Assembly: GCA_030041275.1 (NCBI GenBank) | Contig: JASHOE010000106.1 | Location: 1-33,575, forward strand | Direction: 5' to 3' | Length of the DNA: 33,575 nucleotides | From: Streptosporangiaceae bacterium | Lineage (GTDB): Bacteria; Actinomycetota; Actinomycetes; Streptosporangiales; Streptosporangiaceae | In this document: positions 1-8,256 of the stretch, piece by piece | How the letters are laid out: every line of letters starts with the position of its first letter | How positions within the stretch are numbered: position 1 is the first letter of the stretch | The notes under the pieces: generated by a model | The model's input: only the letters and a program-made list of their open reading frames with translations | What the model was told of the DNA's origin: nothing | Database searches by the model: none | Position numbers and translations under genes: made by a program

Positions 1-15
1 CGAAGACTTTGGTTA

Positions 16-58
16 GCACGTAGACCTTGCGTGCTATGTGTACGCAAGGTCTACGTGC
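16..58. repeat. Perfect 17-bp inverted repeat (dispersed hairpin, copy 1)
   Basis: Arms 16-32 and 42-58 are exact reverse complements around a 9-nt loop (33-41). The element lies 43 bases past the stop of the minus-strand monooxygenase gene, so it could fold in the 3' end of that transcript. Bases 27-55 recur identically at 31098-31126. There is no T-run, so if it terminates transcription it does so without a classical tail. A REP-like mobile hairpin is equally possible. Confidence 0.8.
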
Positions 59-100
59 AGACACCAACTCGTCGTAGTCACGCCGGGCCCCGCGCGTAGG

Positions 101-1735
101 TCAGCTGACCACGGCTTCGGGTCTGTCAGCGGCCCTGGCTAGTACGAACCGCGGATAGCCGCTGGCCGCCTCCTCGTCGCAGATGCGCCGGAACTCACCC
201 ACGCCACCGATGTAAGGCAGGAACGTGCGCGGCTTGCCAGGTACGTTCGCGCCCATGTACCACGAGTCAGCCCGTGGGAACAGGGTCATCGACGCCACCT
301 CGGCCACGTGCTGCACCCAGGCCTCCTCGGCCTCGGCGGTGGCTTCGATCGTGTCGCAGTCCGCCTTGCGCACGTAGCTGATGCAGTCGGTGATCCACTC
401 CACGTGCTGCTCGATGGACACGACCATGTTGCTCAGCACCGACGGGCTCAGCGGCCCGGTGATGGTGAACAGGTTGGGGAAGCGAGCCACCGCGACCCCG
501 AGGTAGGTCCGCGGCCCGGCGGACCACTGCGAAGAGAAGGTAACCCCGTTCCGTCCCCTGATGTCGATCGCGGCAAGCGCGCCGGTCATCGCGTCGAATC
601 CGGTTGCGAACACGATGGCGTCGAACTCGTAGTGCGCGCCAGAGGTGCGCAACCCCGTCTCGGTGAACTCAACCAGCGGCGTTTCGCGCACATCCACCAG
701 GTGCACGTTCGGACGGTTGAATGTCTCGTAATAACCGGTGTCGAGGCACGGCCGCTTGGTTCCGTACGGGAAGGTGCGCGGCGACAGTTTCTCGGCGACC
801 ACCGGGTCGGTCACGACGGCACGGATCTTGGCCCGGACGAACTCGGCGGCCGTCTCGTTCGCGGCCGGGTCGACGAGCACATCGACGTACTGTCCGGTCA
901 TCGAGTAGAGGTCGCCCTGCTCCCAGCCCCACTGGTAGGCAGCGTTGCGCTCCTCCTCGGTCACCGCGAGCGCCGAGAGGCTCGCCTCCGGCGTTGGCAC
1001 GCCGATCCGGGACGCTCGCTGCGCCGACCGGTAGGCCCGGTAGTCGGCCTTCATCGCCGCGATCTCAGCGTCCGTCAGCGGGCGGTTCCCGGCCGGCATG
1101 GAGAAGTTCGGGGTGCGCTGGAAGATCGTCAGATCAGCCGCCTGCCCGGCGATGATGGGGATCGACTGAATGCCCGACGACCCCGTTCCGATCACCCCGA
1201 CGCGCAGGCCATCGAACCGGATCTCATCCCTGCCCCACCGCGCGGTGTGGTGCGTCCGGCCCCGGTATCGCTCCAGCCCTCCGATCTCAGGCAGCTTGGA
1301 TGCGGACAGGCAGCCAGTCGCCATGATCAGGAACTGCGCTGTCAGCTCGCGGCCCGCATTCGTGCTGACCCGCCAGCGGCCGGCCGCGTCGTCGTAGTGC
1401 GCCGCGGTGACCGTCGTCTCGAAGCTGATGTCGCGTCGCAGGTCGAACCGGTCGGCGACGTGACCGAGATAGCGCAGCACCTCAGGCTGGGTCGGATACT
1501 TCTCGGTCCACTCCCAGTCCTGCTCGAGCTCGGGGGAGAACGAGTAGGAGTACGACAGGCTGTTGATGTCGCAGCGCGCGCCTGGGTACCGGTTCCAGTA
1601 CCACGTGCCGCCAACGTCCTCGCCGGTTTCGAGTACCCGGCAGCGCAGGCCGAGCTCGCGCAGCCGGTACAGCTGGTAGAGCCCGGCGAAGCCGGCGCCC
1701 ACGATGATCGCGTCCAGGCCTTCGCTGTCTGACAA
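101..1735 (-). CDS. Flavin-dependent Baeyer-Villiger monooxygenase (type I, cyclohexanone monooxygenase-like)
   Basis: The 544-residue product is predicted to insert oxygen next to a carbonyl using FAD and NADPH, turning a ketone into an ester or lactone in the cytoplasm. An FAD-binding GAGFAG motif lies at residues 13-18, followed by GGTWYWNRYPGARCD at about 42-56, typical of the class. The NADPH-binding GTGSSG is at 183-188, and the Baeyer-Villiger fingerprint appears as YRGRTHHTARW at 157-167 (Y in place of the usual F). Length matches the family (about 540). The start is TTG, supported by GGAGGG six bases upstream. An esterase lies upstream on the same strand, so the two may be one unit. 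The substrate is not evident; steroid, terpene or cyclic ketones are all possible. Confidence 0.9.
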   Translation of the reverse strand: MSDSEGLDAIIVGAGFAGLYQLYRLRELGLRCRVLETGEDVGGTWYWNRYPGARCDINSLSYSYSFSPELEQDWEWTEKYPTQPEVLRYLGHVADRFDLRRDISFETTVTAAHYDDAAGRWRVSTNAGRELTAQFLIMATGCLSASKLPEIGGLERYRGRTHHTARWGRDEIRFDGLRVGVIGTGSSGIQSIPIIAGQAADLTIFQRTPNFSMPAGNRPLTDAEIAAMKADYRAYRSAQRASRIGVPTPEASLSALAVTEEERNAAYQWGWEQGDLYSMTGQYVDVLVDPAANETAAEFVRAKIRAVVTDPVVAEKLSPRTFPYGTKRPCLDTGYYETFNRPNVHLVDVRETPLVEFTETGLRTSGAHYEFDAIVFATGFDAMTGALAAIDIRGRNGVTFSSQWSAGPRTYLGVAVARFPNLFTITGPLSPSVLSNMVVSIEQHVEWITDCISYVRKADCDTIEATAEAEEAWVQHVAEVASMTLFPRADSWYMGANVPGKPRTFLPYIGGVGEFRRICDEEAASGYPRFVLARAADRPEAVVS

Positions 1736-1780
1736 CGTGCCCTCCTACCGGCTTGTGCTGCGAGGCCCCGCCACCACTCC

Positions 1781-1926
1781 GCGGTCGGGGACGGCTGCGG
1801 CTGCGGTCGCGGTCACGGCTGCGGCTGCGGTCGCGGTCGGGTGCGCCTGCGGTCGGGGACGGCTGCGGCTGCGGTCGCGGTCACGGGTGCGGCTGCGGTC
1901 GCGGTCACGGGTGCGGCGGCGGTCAC
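1781..1926. repeat. GC-rich degenerate tandem repeat, 24-bp unit
   Basis: Near-identical 24-bp units lie at 1793-1816, 1817-1840, 1861-1884 and 1885-1908, with degenerate partial units between and after. A 36-bp block at 1781-1816 recurs exactly at 1849-1884. The array fills most of the gap between the esterase stop and the monooxygenase start, and related codons run into the esterase C-terminus (QPQP). Long open frames cross it on both strands, but their composition is repetitive, so it is treated as non-coding. Slippage-driven length variation between strains is likely. Confidence 0.8.
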
Positions 1927-1940
1927 GGCTACCGCTGCGG

Positions 1941-2885
1941 CTATGGCTGCGGCTGCGCGCTGAGCTGGCGGTCGAGCTGCTCAGCGACGTAGTCGATGGC
2001 GGCCGCGCTGCCCGGCAAGACGCCGACCATGGTGAAGAAGGCGTGCATTTGGCCGGCGAACCGCTGCTGCGAGACCGGCACGCCCGCGAGCACGAGCTGC
2101 TCGGCATACGCCTCGCCCTCGTCGCGAAGCGGATCGTGCTCGGCGGTCAGCACGATCGCGGGTGCCAGCCCGGCCAGGTCGCTGGCCTGCAGCGGCGAGG
2201 CGTCCGGGTGCTTGCGGTCGGCTGGGTCTGGTGCGTAGTGGTCCCAGAACCAGATCATCCCCTCGCGCGTCAGCAACAGCTGGTTCTCCGGGTCGAGACA
2301 GGACGCGGTGTCGAGGTCGGCATCCGTCACCGGATAGATGAGCACCTGGCTGGCCAGCTGCGGTCCGCCAGCATCCCGCGCCCGCCGGGCGACGACCGCG
2401 GCCAGGTTGCCGCCTGCGCTATCACCCATCGCCACGAGGGGAACGGGGTGGCCGGCGATCTCGGCCATCTGCTCGTTCGCCCACTGCAGCGCGGTCCACG
2501 CGTCCTCGACTGCGACCGGGAAGCGGTGCTCGGGCGCCAGCCGGTAGTCGACGTTCACGATCGCCACCTGCAGCCGGTTCGCCAGGACCCGGACGATGTG
2601 GTCATGGGTGTCGAGGTTGCCGATGACCCAGCCGCCGCCGTGGTAATACACGACGAGCGCTCGTATCTCGCCGGCCGGCACGAAGACGCGCACCGTGAAC
2701 TGACCGTCGTCTGAGGCCGCCAGCTGCTGGTCGTAGACCGTGGCCACCTCGGGTCCCGGTCCGGACACCGCGCTCAGCGCGGCCATGACCTCGCGGCCCT
2801 CTTGCGGTGTCATCTCCCACAGCGGCTTGGCATCCGCCTCTGCGAGTCCCGCGAGCAGTCCAGCTGTCGCCTCGTCTATTGCCAT
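1941..2885 (-). CDS. Alpha/beta-hydrolase esterase, hormone-sensitive lipase family
   Basis: The 314-residue product is a predicted carboxylesterase acting on short or medium acyl esters. The oxyanion-hole HGGGW motif is at 82-86. The nucleophile is Ser156 in GDSAG (154-158), and Asp251 (in EHDPLRDEG) and His281 (QMHAFF) complete the triad, all at family-typical spacing. The start is ATG behind an AGGGGA element. The monooxygenase gene follows 205 bases downstream on the same strand. Esterases of this kind often sit beside Baeyer-Villiger enzymes and cleave the ester they make; that pairing is inferred here. The last residues (QPQP) are written by repeat-like sequence. Confidence 0.9.
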   Translation of the reverse strand: MAIDEATAGLLAGLAEADAKPLWEMTPQEGREVMAALSAVSGPGPEVATVYDQQLAASDDGQFTVRVFVPAGEIRALVVYYHGGGWVIGNLDTHDHIVRVLANRLQVAIVNVDYRLAPEHRFPVAVEDAWTALQWANEQMAEIAGHPVPLVAMGDSAGGNLAAVVARRARDAGGPQLASQVLIYPVTDADLDTASCLDPENQLLLTREGMIWFWDHYAPDPADRKHPDASPLQASDLAGLAPAIVLTAEHDPLRDEGEAYAEQLVLAGVPVSQQRFAGQMHAFFTMVGVLPGSAAAIDYVAEQLDRQLSAQPQP

Positions 2886-3215
2886 TGGCTTCCCCTCTCC
2901 GGGCGACTAGCCGGTAACTACGCAGGCCGCGTCCCGGACGCTACTACGCGCCTGTTGGCCAGGCAATATGTTCGGTTCGGCACCCTGAGTGATGCCGTCG
3001 GCGCCGCTTGGCGCGGGCTCGGGACCTGAGTCACAGTGCTGGCCGGGCGGCAGCCGGGCTTTGAGCAGCCGGCTGGCGGAAGCTAGCAGCGGGTTCCCTC
3101 GGACGGAATGCATGCTGGTCGCGGCGTGCTGAACCGCAGGCGAGAAAGCAACGACGAGCTTAGTGCTCGCGAGGCGGTGCCCTGGTGGCCCCGGTAATCG
3201 GAAGGCGGTGCCCTG
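2886..3215. other. Intergenic region, 330 bases, between divergent genes
   Basis: This gap separates the minus-strand esterase from the plus-strand ABC operon and should hold both promoters, though no convincing -35/-10 pair was found. It has a small GC hairpin around 2998-3013 and, at its right end, the first copy and most of the upstream half of the second copy of a 26-bp direct repeat (3172-3228). No coding region was recognised. Confidence 0.5.
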
Positions 3216-3228
3216 GTGGCCCCGGTAA
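3172..3228. repeat. 26-bp exact direct repeat spanning the ABC gene start
   Basis: Bases 3172-3197 are repeated exactly at 3203-3228 with a 5-bp spacer. The second copy carries the GTG start (3216) and the GGAAGG-like ribosome-binding segment of the ABC gene. The first copy carries the same GTG (3185), but 31 bases upstream and therefore out of frame. It looks like a short local duplication. Confidence 0.85.
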
Positions 3229-3989
3229 ATGGGCAGGTGCCTGCGCTGCGATTGGTCGGCCTGCATAAGGCTTTCGGCGCCGCGGTAGCCGTGGATCATC
3301 TCGACCTGACGGTGCCGGCCGGGTCCTTCTTCGGTCTCGTCGGCCCCAACGGGGCGGGCAAGACGACTGCGCTATCGATGGCAGTCGGGCTGTTGCGCCC
3401 CGACGCTGGCCGATCGGAGGTCCTCGGCGTCGATGTGTGGGCGGATCCGACCCGCGCCAGACAGCTGATGGGTGTCCTCCCTGACGGTCTGGCGATGCCG
3501 GAGCGGCTCACCGGCAGGGAACTGCTGACGCTCATCGGCCAGCTGCGCGGCATGGACCCGGAGGTCATCGTCCGTCGCACCCAGGACCTGCTTGACGTCA
3601 TGGGCCTGACCGGTGCTGAGCGAACGCTGATCGTGGACTACTCCACGGGCATGCGCAAGAAAATCGGCCTTGCTACTGCCCTGCTGCACGCCCCGCGACT
3701 GCTCGTGCTCGACGAGCCCTTCGAGGCGGTAGATCCGGTATCGGCGGCGACGCTGCGGGCAATTCTCGTCAGGTTCGTCGCCGACGGCGGGTCCGTGGTG
3801 CTCTCCAGCCACGTGATGCCGCTGGTCGAGGAGTTGTGCGACACCGTCGCGATGATGGCCCTTGGCAAGGTAGTCGCCGCCGGCCCGCTCGACGAGGTGC
3901 GCGCGGGGCACAGCCTCGAGGAGACGTTCATCCGACTGGCCGGTGCTCAGGTCGGCGCTGCTCAGGGATTGTCGTGGCTAACGTCCTGA
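3216..3989 (+). CDS. ABC transporter ATP-binding protein
   Basis: The 257-residue ATPase subunit is predicted to power the membrane protein encoded next. Walker A GPNGAGKT is at 43-50, the signature is a variant YSTGMRKK at 142-149 instead of LSGGQ, Walker B with LLVLDEP is at 162-168, and the H-loop histidine is His199. The variant signature is common in multidrug/YtrB/Ecs-like exporters. GTG at 3216 is preceded by GGAAGGCGG; a second in-frame GTG at 3237 (residue 8) is an alternative because the start lies in a duplicated segment. The 3' end overlaps the permease gene by 16 bases, implying coupled translation. The cargo is unknown. Confidence 0.9.
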   Translation: MAPVNGQVPALRLVGLHKAFGAAVAVDHLDLTVPAGSFFGLVGPNGAGKTTALSMAVGLLRPDAGRSEVLGVDVWADPTRARQLMGVLPDGLAMPERLTGRELLTLIGQLRGMDPEVIVRRTQDLLDVMGLTGAERTLIVDYSTGMRKKIGLATALLHAPRLLVLDEPFEAVDPVSAATLRAILVRFVADGGSVVLSSHVMPLVEELCDTVAMMALGKVVAAGPLDEVRAGHSLEETFIRLAGAQVGAAQGLSWLTS

Positions 3990-5887
3990 TCCTGGTAAGG
4001 CTGAAGCTGAGGTTGCTGCGGCGCTCGATGACAGGTGGCCGCGGCGCCTGGATGGTGCTGGGCGCGGCTCTCGGCGTCTTGCTCGCGGTCAGCACCATAC
4101 TGCTGGGCGCGCTCTACGACGCGAAGCCGCCCGTTCTCGGCGACCTGCTCGGCGTGGTCTACGCGTTGTGGATGGTCGGCTGGATCGCGGGCCCGGTGTG
4201 GAGCGGCGCGCCGCTAGTCCGAGCTGAGCACTTCGCCCTCATACCGCTGCCCCGAAGGCGGCTTGCCCTCGGCCTGCTCGGTGCGGCATTCGCGGGCATC
4301 ACCACGGCGGTAACCCTGCTGGCATTCAGCAGCCTGGTGGTCTTCGGCGCGCGGCTCGGGGTGGTGCCTGCCCTGATCGCCGTTCCGGCTGCCCTCCTGG
4401 AGCTGGTGGTCGTCGTCTTGCTGTCGCGCCTGGCGGTCACCGGGTACGGCCAGGTGTCCAGGAGCAGGGCGGGTGCCGCGCTGATCGGCGTGCTGCTCGC
4501 GGGTCTGCTCATCCTCACCCAGTCCGGGTGGATGCTGGCCGTTGCTGTCCGCACCTCAGGGCTGGTGAGCACGGGCGTAACGCCGGTCTTCGCCGCCGTA
4601 GTGCGGGCGCTGCCGTCCGGGTGGGGACTCTATGCCGTGGAGTCAGCAGGACGGTCTGACTGGGCCGCGGCGATCGGTGCGCTGGCCGGCCTGGCGACCG
4701 CGATTGCGGTCCTGTTGCTGGTCTGGAGCTGGCGCCTGGGTTCACCGCGCGCCGCCCGGGCGACCATCCGGGGCGGCGGGAGCGCCCGGATCAGACGAAC
4801 CGGCCCGCTGTCTGGGCCCGTCGGCGCCGTGACAGTCAGGGAGCTGCACACATGGTGGCGAGACCCGCTTCGGCTGCAGGCGATCGCGGTCGCAGTGACG
4901 TGGGCGCTGGGTACGGTTCTGCTGCCGCTGTCCTTCGGCTCCAAGATTCTGCTCCCCTGGGCGGGGACAGCGCTGGCGCTGACGGCAGCCGTGTCGTCCG
5001 TCAACCTGGTTGGCCTGGACGGCACCGCACTGTGGCTGACCCTGCTGATTCCCGGCGCAGAGCGGCATGACGTGCGCGGCAGGCAGCGGGCGCTGCTGTT
5101 CGTCTTCGGACCGGTCGTAACCGTGACCGCAGTCGTCCTCGTCACGCTGGCCGGTTCGCACTGGACCTGGCCGTGGGTGCTCGCGCTGACCCCGGCCTTG
5201 CTCGGCGGTGGCATCGGACTGCTGGCACTGGTCTGGATCGCCGCGCTCGTGCCCGGCCCGGACCCGCACCGCCGACCGGACAACCCGCTCGAGAATGCAG
5301 ACACCACCGGCCCCGCCTACCTGGTGTTCTTTGCCGGGTTGCTGCCTGCGCTGCCGGCTGTCGGCCTGCTAGTGGCCGGTACCCTGCTGCACGATGCGCT
5401 GTTGCGCTGGTCCGCGATACCGGTGGGTGTCGCGGCCGGGGTTCTGCTGTATAGCGGGCTTGGGCGCGCTGGCTACCGTCGGCTGGAAGCGCGCGGACCT
5501 GAGCTGCTGCTTCGGATGCGCGCCGGACGCAGGTCCGGCAGCAGTGCACCGCGATCCGCGGCCGCAAGCCAGTTGGCGGCGGCGCAGCTGCCCAGGAAGC
5601 AGGCTGCGATCATCGGCCTCGGCATCCCGCTGGGCGCCATCTTGCTCTTCCCCCAGGGCATCGTTCCCCTGGTGTTCAAGCTGGTTCACGCGCGCGGTCG
5701 GCTTTGGTTTCTCCCGCTGTACCTGCCAGGGCCGCTTCAGTGGTCGGCTTGTGTTGTGATGATCATCCTGGGCGTGACGGTCTATTCGGTTGTCCTCTGG
5801 ACTGCGCGGGTGGCAAAGAAATCCGCCCAGCGTGCCGTGCCGCAACCGGCAGCCGAGCAAGCAGGCATGGTAGGCGATCGCGCCTGA
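3974..5887 (+). CDS. ABC transporter permease, large multi-spanning protein
   Basis: The 637-residue product is rich in hydrophobic segments spread over its whole length, consistent with a dozen or so transmembrane helices and a basic cytoplasmic loop near the middle. GTG at 3974 is chosen because AGGGA lies just upstream and the sequence beyond it (VANVLILVRLKLRLL) looks like a permease N-terminus; the longer open frame upstream only reads through the ATPase gene. The ATPase gene overlaps its start by 16 bases. No named family was recognised with certainty, so direction and cargo stay open. It ends 3 bases before the convergent sulfatase stop. Confidence 0.8.
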   Translation: MANVLILVRLKLRLLRRSMTGGRGAWMVLGAALGVLLAVSTILLGALYDAKPPVLGDLLGVVYALWMVGWIAGPVWSGAPLVRAEHFALIPLPRRRLALGLLGAAFAGITTAVTLLAFSSLVVFGARLGVVPALIAVPAALLELVVVVLLSRLAVTGYGQVSRSRAGAALIGVLLAGLLILTQSGWMLAVAVRTSGLVSTGVTPVFAAVVRALPSGWGLYAVESAGRSDWAAAIGALAGLATAIAVLLLVWSWRLGSPRAARATIRGGGSARIRRTGPLSGPVGAVTVRELHTWWRDPLRLQAIAVAVTWALGTVLLPLSFGSKILLPWAGTALALTAAVSSVNLVGLDGTALWLTLLIPGAERHDVRGRQRALLFVFGPVVTVTAVVLVTLAGSHWTWPWVLALTPALLGGGIGLLALVWIAALVPGPDPHRRPDNPLENADTTGPAYLVFFAGLLPALPAVGLLVAGTLLHDALLRWSAIPVGVAAGVLLYSGLGRAGYRRLEARGPELLLRMRAGRRSGSSAPRSAAASQLAAAQLPRKQAAIIGLGIPLGAILLFPQGIVPLVFKLVHARGRLWFLPLYLPGPLQWSACVVMIILGVTVYSVVLWTARVAKKSAQRAVPQPAAEQAGMVGDRA

Positions 5888-5890
5888 CCG

Positions 5891-8197
5891 CTACTGCTCC
5901 GCAAGGATCGCCTCCAGCTCGGCGAGCGGGTCGCGGATGACCGGGCCGGTGGTCTGCACGACGGCCCGCCGGATGACGCCGCCGAACGTGAACGGCGCGG
6001 CGTATCCGTCGCCGACCGCGGGCCCCCATTCGTAACCACACGTCAGGCCCACGCCGGTGCCGGTAAACCCGGACGGCGTGAACTGCGGTATCACTCCCTG
6101 ACCGACTTCGAGCGCGTCGCAGCGCAGCACGCCAGTCCCGCCGGGGGATACTCCGCCGCCCTTGGTGAACGCGTACTCGAGCCGGTGCTCGCCCGGCGTG
6201 ATAACCGCGGCCGACGCAATCACGTGGCGCTCCTTCCCGTACAGGTTGTGCACGTAGCGCAGCCGTCCGTCGAGGATGTGCAGCGACCAGCCGCCTAGCG
6301 CGGAGCCGAGGGCCAGCAACACGCCGTCAGGCTCCGCGCCGACGACAACGTCGACGATCAGCAGATGCGAGCGGTTGCGAACGTTGACGGCCACCGACTC
6401 GGGCACCGGGGCGCCGCCCTGGGTGTACCGGTACTCCGACTGCGGGCGGCGCCGGTCCGGCTTCGGGTGCACCAGCGCCCACAACGGCCTGTTGTCCAGC
6501 GGCAGCACCTGATTGCGGCTGGCCTCCTGCCACCAGAGCGCCACCAGCTCGGCCAGTCGTGCGGGTTGTTCCGCCGCGCGGTCGCGGGTCTCCGACAAGT
6601 CCTCGGCGACGTGGTACAGCTCCCAGACATCCTCATCGAACGGGGCGTTCGGGTTCTGGTCGTCATACAGCGGCCCGACCGGGTGAAAGGTGACGGCCTT
6701 CCAACCGCGGTGATAGATCGCCCGCGAGCCCAGCATCTCGAAGTACTGCGTCTCGTGCCGCTCCGCGGCGCTGGCCCCGTCGGCACCTAGCAAATACCCG
6801 AAGCTGACCCCGTCCAGCGACGTCTGCGCCGTGCCCTGCAGCGCGGCAGGTGCCGGTACGCCAGTCAGCTCGAGCACTGTCGGCAGGACGTCGATCGCGT
6901 GCGCGAACTGGTGCCGCACGGCACCAGGGTCGACCAGACCGCGCTTCACGCCGGCCGGCCAGGACAGGATGCACGGGTCGGCGACGCCGCCCTCGTGTAC
7001 CTCGCGCTTCCACCGGCGGAACGGCGCGTTGCCTGCCATAGTCCAGCCCCAGGGATAGTTGTTGTGGGTCAGCGGACCACCGATCTCGTCGATCCTGGCT
7101 GCCATCTCGTCGCGCCCGGCCGGGTCCAGGTTCTGCAGTCGCATGTCATTGATGGATCCTTCGGCGCCGCCCTCGGCACTGGCGCCGTTGTCCGAGACGA
7201 CGCACACGATGGTGTTGTCGAGCTCGCCGCGCTCGGCGAGGAAGTCCAGCACGCGCCCGACCTGCGCGTCGGCGTGCGACAAGAAGCCGGCGAAGCACTC
7301 CATGAAGCGCGCCGCCACGGCCTGGTCCCGCGGGCTGAGCGAGTCGAAGGACGGCACCCAGGGCGGCCGCGGCGACAGCGCCGTTGCGGGTGGCAGCAGG
7401 CCGGACGTGAGCTGGCGCTCGAACACGGCCGATCGCCAGGCGTCCCAGCCCAGGTCGAACTGGCCGCGATAGCGCGCCAGCCAGGTCGGCGGCGGCTGGT
7501 GCGGGGAGTGGCACGCGCCGGTGGCGAAGTACAGGAAGAACGGCCGGGCTGCGTCCGCGGCGCGCAGGTCGCCGAGAAATTCGATGGCGCGGTCCGCGAG
7601 GTCCTCGGTGAGGTGGTAGCCGTCGGCGATCGACCGCGGTGGCCGCACCGCGTGGTTGTCATGGAACAGCGCGGGCACGAACTGATGTGTCTCGCCGCCG
7701 TGGAATCCGTACCAGCGGTCGAAGCCGCGGGCCAGCGGCCAGGTCGCGCGGGACGCGCCCATATTCGTCTCGTCCTCGGGGGACAGGTGCCACTTACCGA
7801 CCGCGTAGCAGGCATAACCCGTGGCTTGCAGGATCTCTGACAGATAGCCGTTCTCCCGCGGCGGCGTGCCCCAGTAGCCGGGGAAGCCGATGGCGAGATC
7901 GGCGACCCGCCCCATGCCGCTGCGGTGATGGTTGCGCCCGGTCAGCAGGCAGACGCGGGTCGGGGAGCACAGGGCCGTGGTGTGGAAATTCGCGAGCCGG
8001 ACGCCCTCCGCCGCCAGGCCGTCCAGCACCGGCGTCCCGATGTCAGACCCGTAACAGCCGAGTTGCGCGTAGCCGACGTCGTCAAGAACGACGAGCACGA
8101 CATTGGCCGCACCGTCTGGCGGCGCCGGCGTGGGCGGCCACCAGGGCTGCGAATCGCGCCAGTCAGTACCGATTCGGCCGCCGAAGTATGGTGCCAC
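5891..8197 (-). CDS. Arylsulfatase (type I, formylglycine-dependent)
   Basis: The 768-residue sulfatase is similar in layout to mycobacterial AtsA/AtsD proteins and is expected to hydrolyse sulfate esters. The metal-ligand Asp pair is in VVLDDVGY (39-40), and Cys77 in CSPTR (77-81) is the residue converted to formylglycine. Further family segments include GKWHLSP, GACHSPHQPP and the late Lys/His-containing block near WKREVHEGG. The C-terminal 150 residues form a beta-rich domain seen in long actinobacterial sulfatases. No signal peptide is visible, so it is probably cytoplasmic. GTG at 8197 is preferred, with GGGAG eight bases upstream; the frame is open further but arginine/proline-rich. No sulfatase-modifying enzyme is in the window. 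Confidence 0.9.
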   Translation of the reverse strand: MAPYFGGRIGTDWRDSQPWWPPTPAPPDGAANVVLVVLDDVGYAQLGCYGSDIGTPVLDGLAAEGVRLANFHTTALCSPTRVCLLTGRNHHRSGMGRVADLAIGFPGYWGTPPRENGYLSEILQATGYACYAVGKWHLSPEDETNMGASRATWPLARGFDRWYGFHGGETHQFVPALFHDNHAVRPPRSIADGYHLTEDLADRAIEFLGDLRAADAARPFFLYFATGACHSPHQPPPTWLARYRGQFDLGWDAWRSAVFERQLTSGLLPPATALSPRPPWVPSFDSLSPRDQAVAARFMECFAGFLSHADAQVGRVLDFLAERGELDNTIVCVVSDNGASAEGGAEGSINDMRLQNLDPAGRDEMAARIDEIGGPLTHNNYPWGWTMAGNAPFRRWKREVHEGGVADPCILSWPAGVKRGLVDPGAVRHQFAHAIDVLPTVLELTGVPAPAALQGTAQTSLDGVSFGYLLGADGASAAERHETQYFEMLGSRAIYHRGWKAVTFHPVGPLYDDQNPNAPFDEDVWELYHVAEDLSETRDRAAEQPARLAELVALWWQEASRNQVLPLDNRPLWALVHPKPDRRRPQSEYRYTQGGAPVPESVAVNVRNRSHLLIVDVVVGAEPDGVLLALGSALGGWSLHILDGRLRYVHNLYGKERHVIASAAVITPGEHRLEYAFTKGGGVSPGGTGVLRCDALEVGQGVIPQFTPSGFTGTGVGLTCGYEWGPAVGDGYAAPFTFGGVIRRAVVQTTGPVIRDPLAELEAILAEQ

Positions 8198-8256
8198 GTC
8201 GGGTTCTCCCTTCCGTCGGCTGGTCGCCAGGCCCGTCGGTCCATCATCATGGACCG

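Noticed and set aside
308..1732. Long plus-strand open frame (474 codons) across the monooxygenase gene
   Set aside because: It is antisense to a gene with clear FAD, NADPH and Baeyer-Villiger motifs; its sequence is arginine/glycine-rich with no recognisable domain.
1704..2714. Plus-strand open frames over the GC repeat and the esterase
   Set aside because: They are products of high GC and the tandem repeat; the minus strand holds the catalytic motifs.
2997..3016. Near match between this segment and 13346-13365 as a dispersed repeat
   Set aside because: Short GC-palindromic sequences arise easily at this base composition; the match is only about 20 bases with mismatches.
7639..8256. Extended N-terminus of the flippase-like protein
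   Set aside because: The upstream 206 codons are antisense to the sulfatase, arginine/proline-rich and lack hydrophobic helices; ATG 8257 fits the family.
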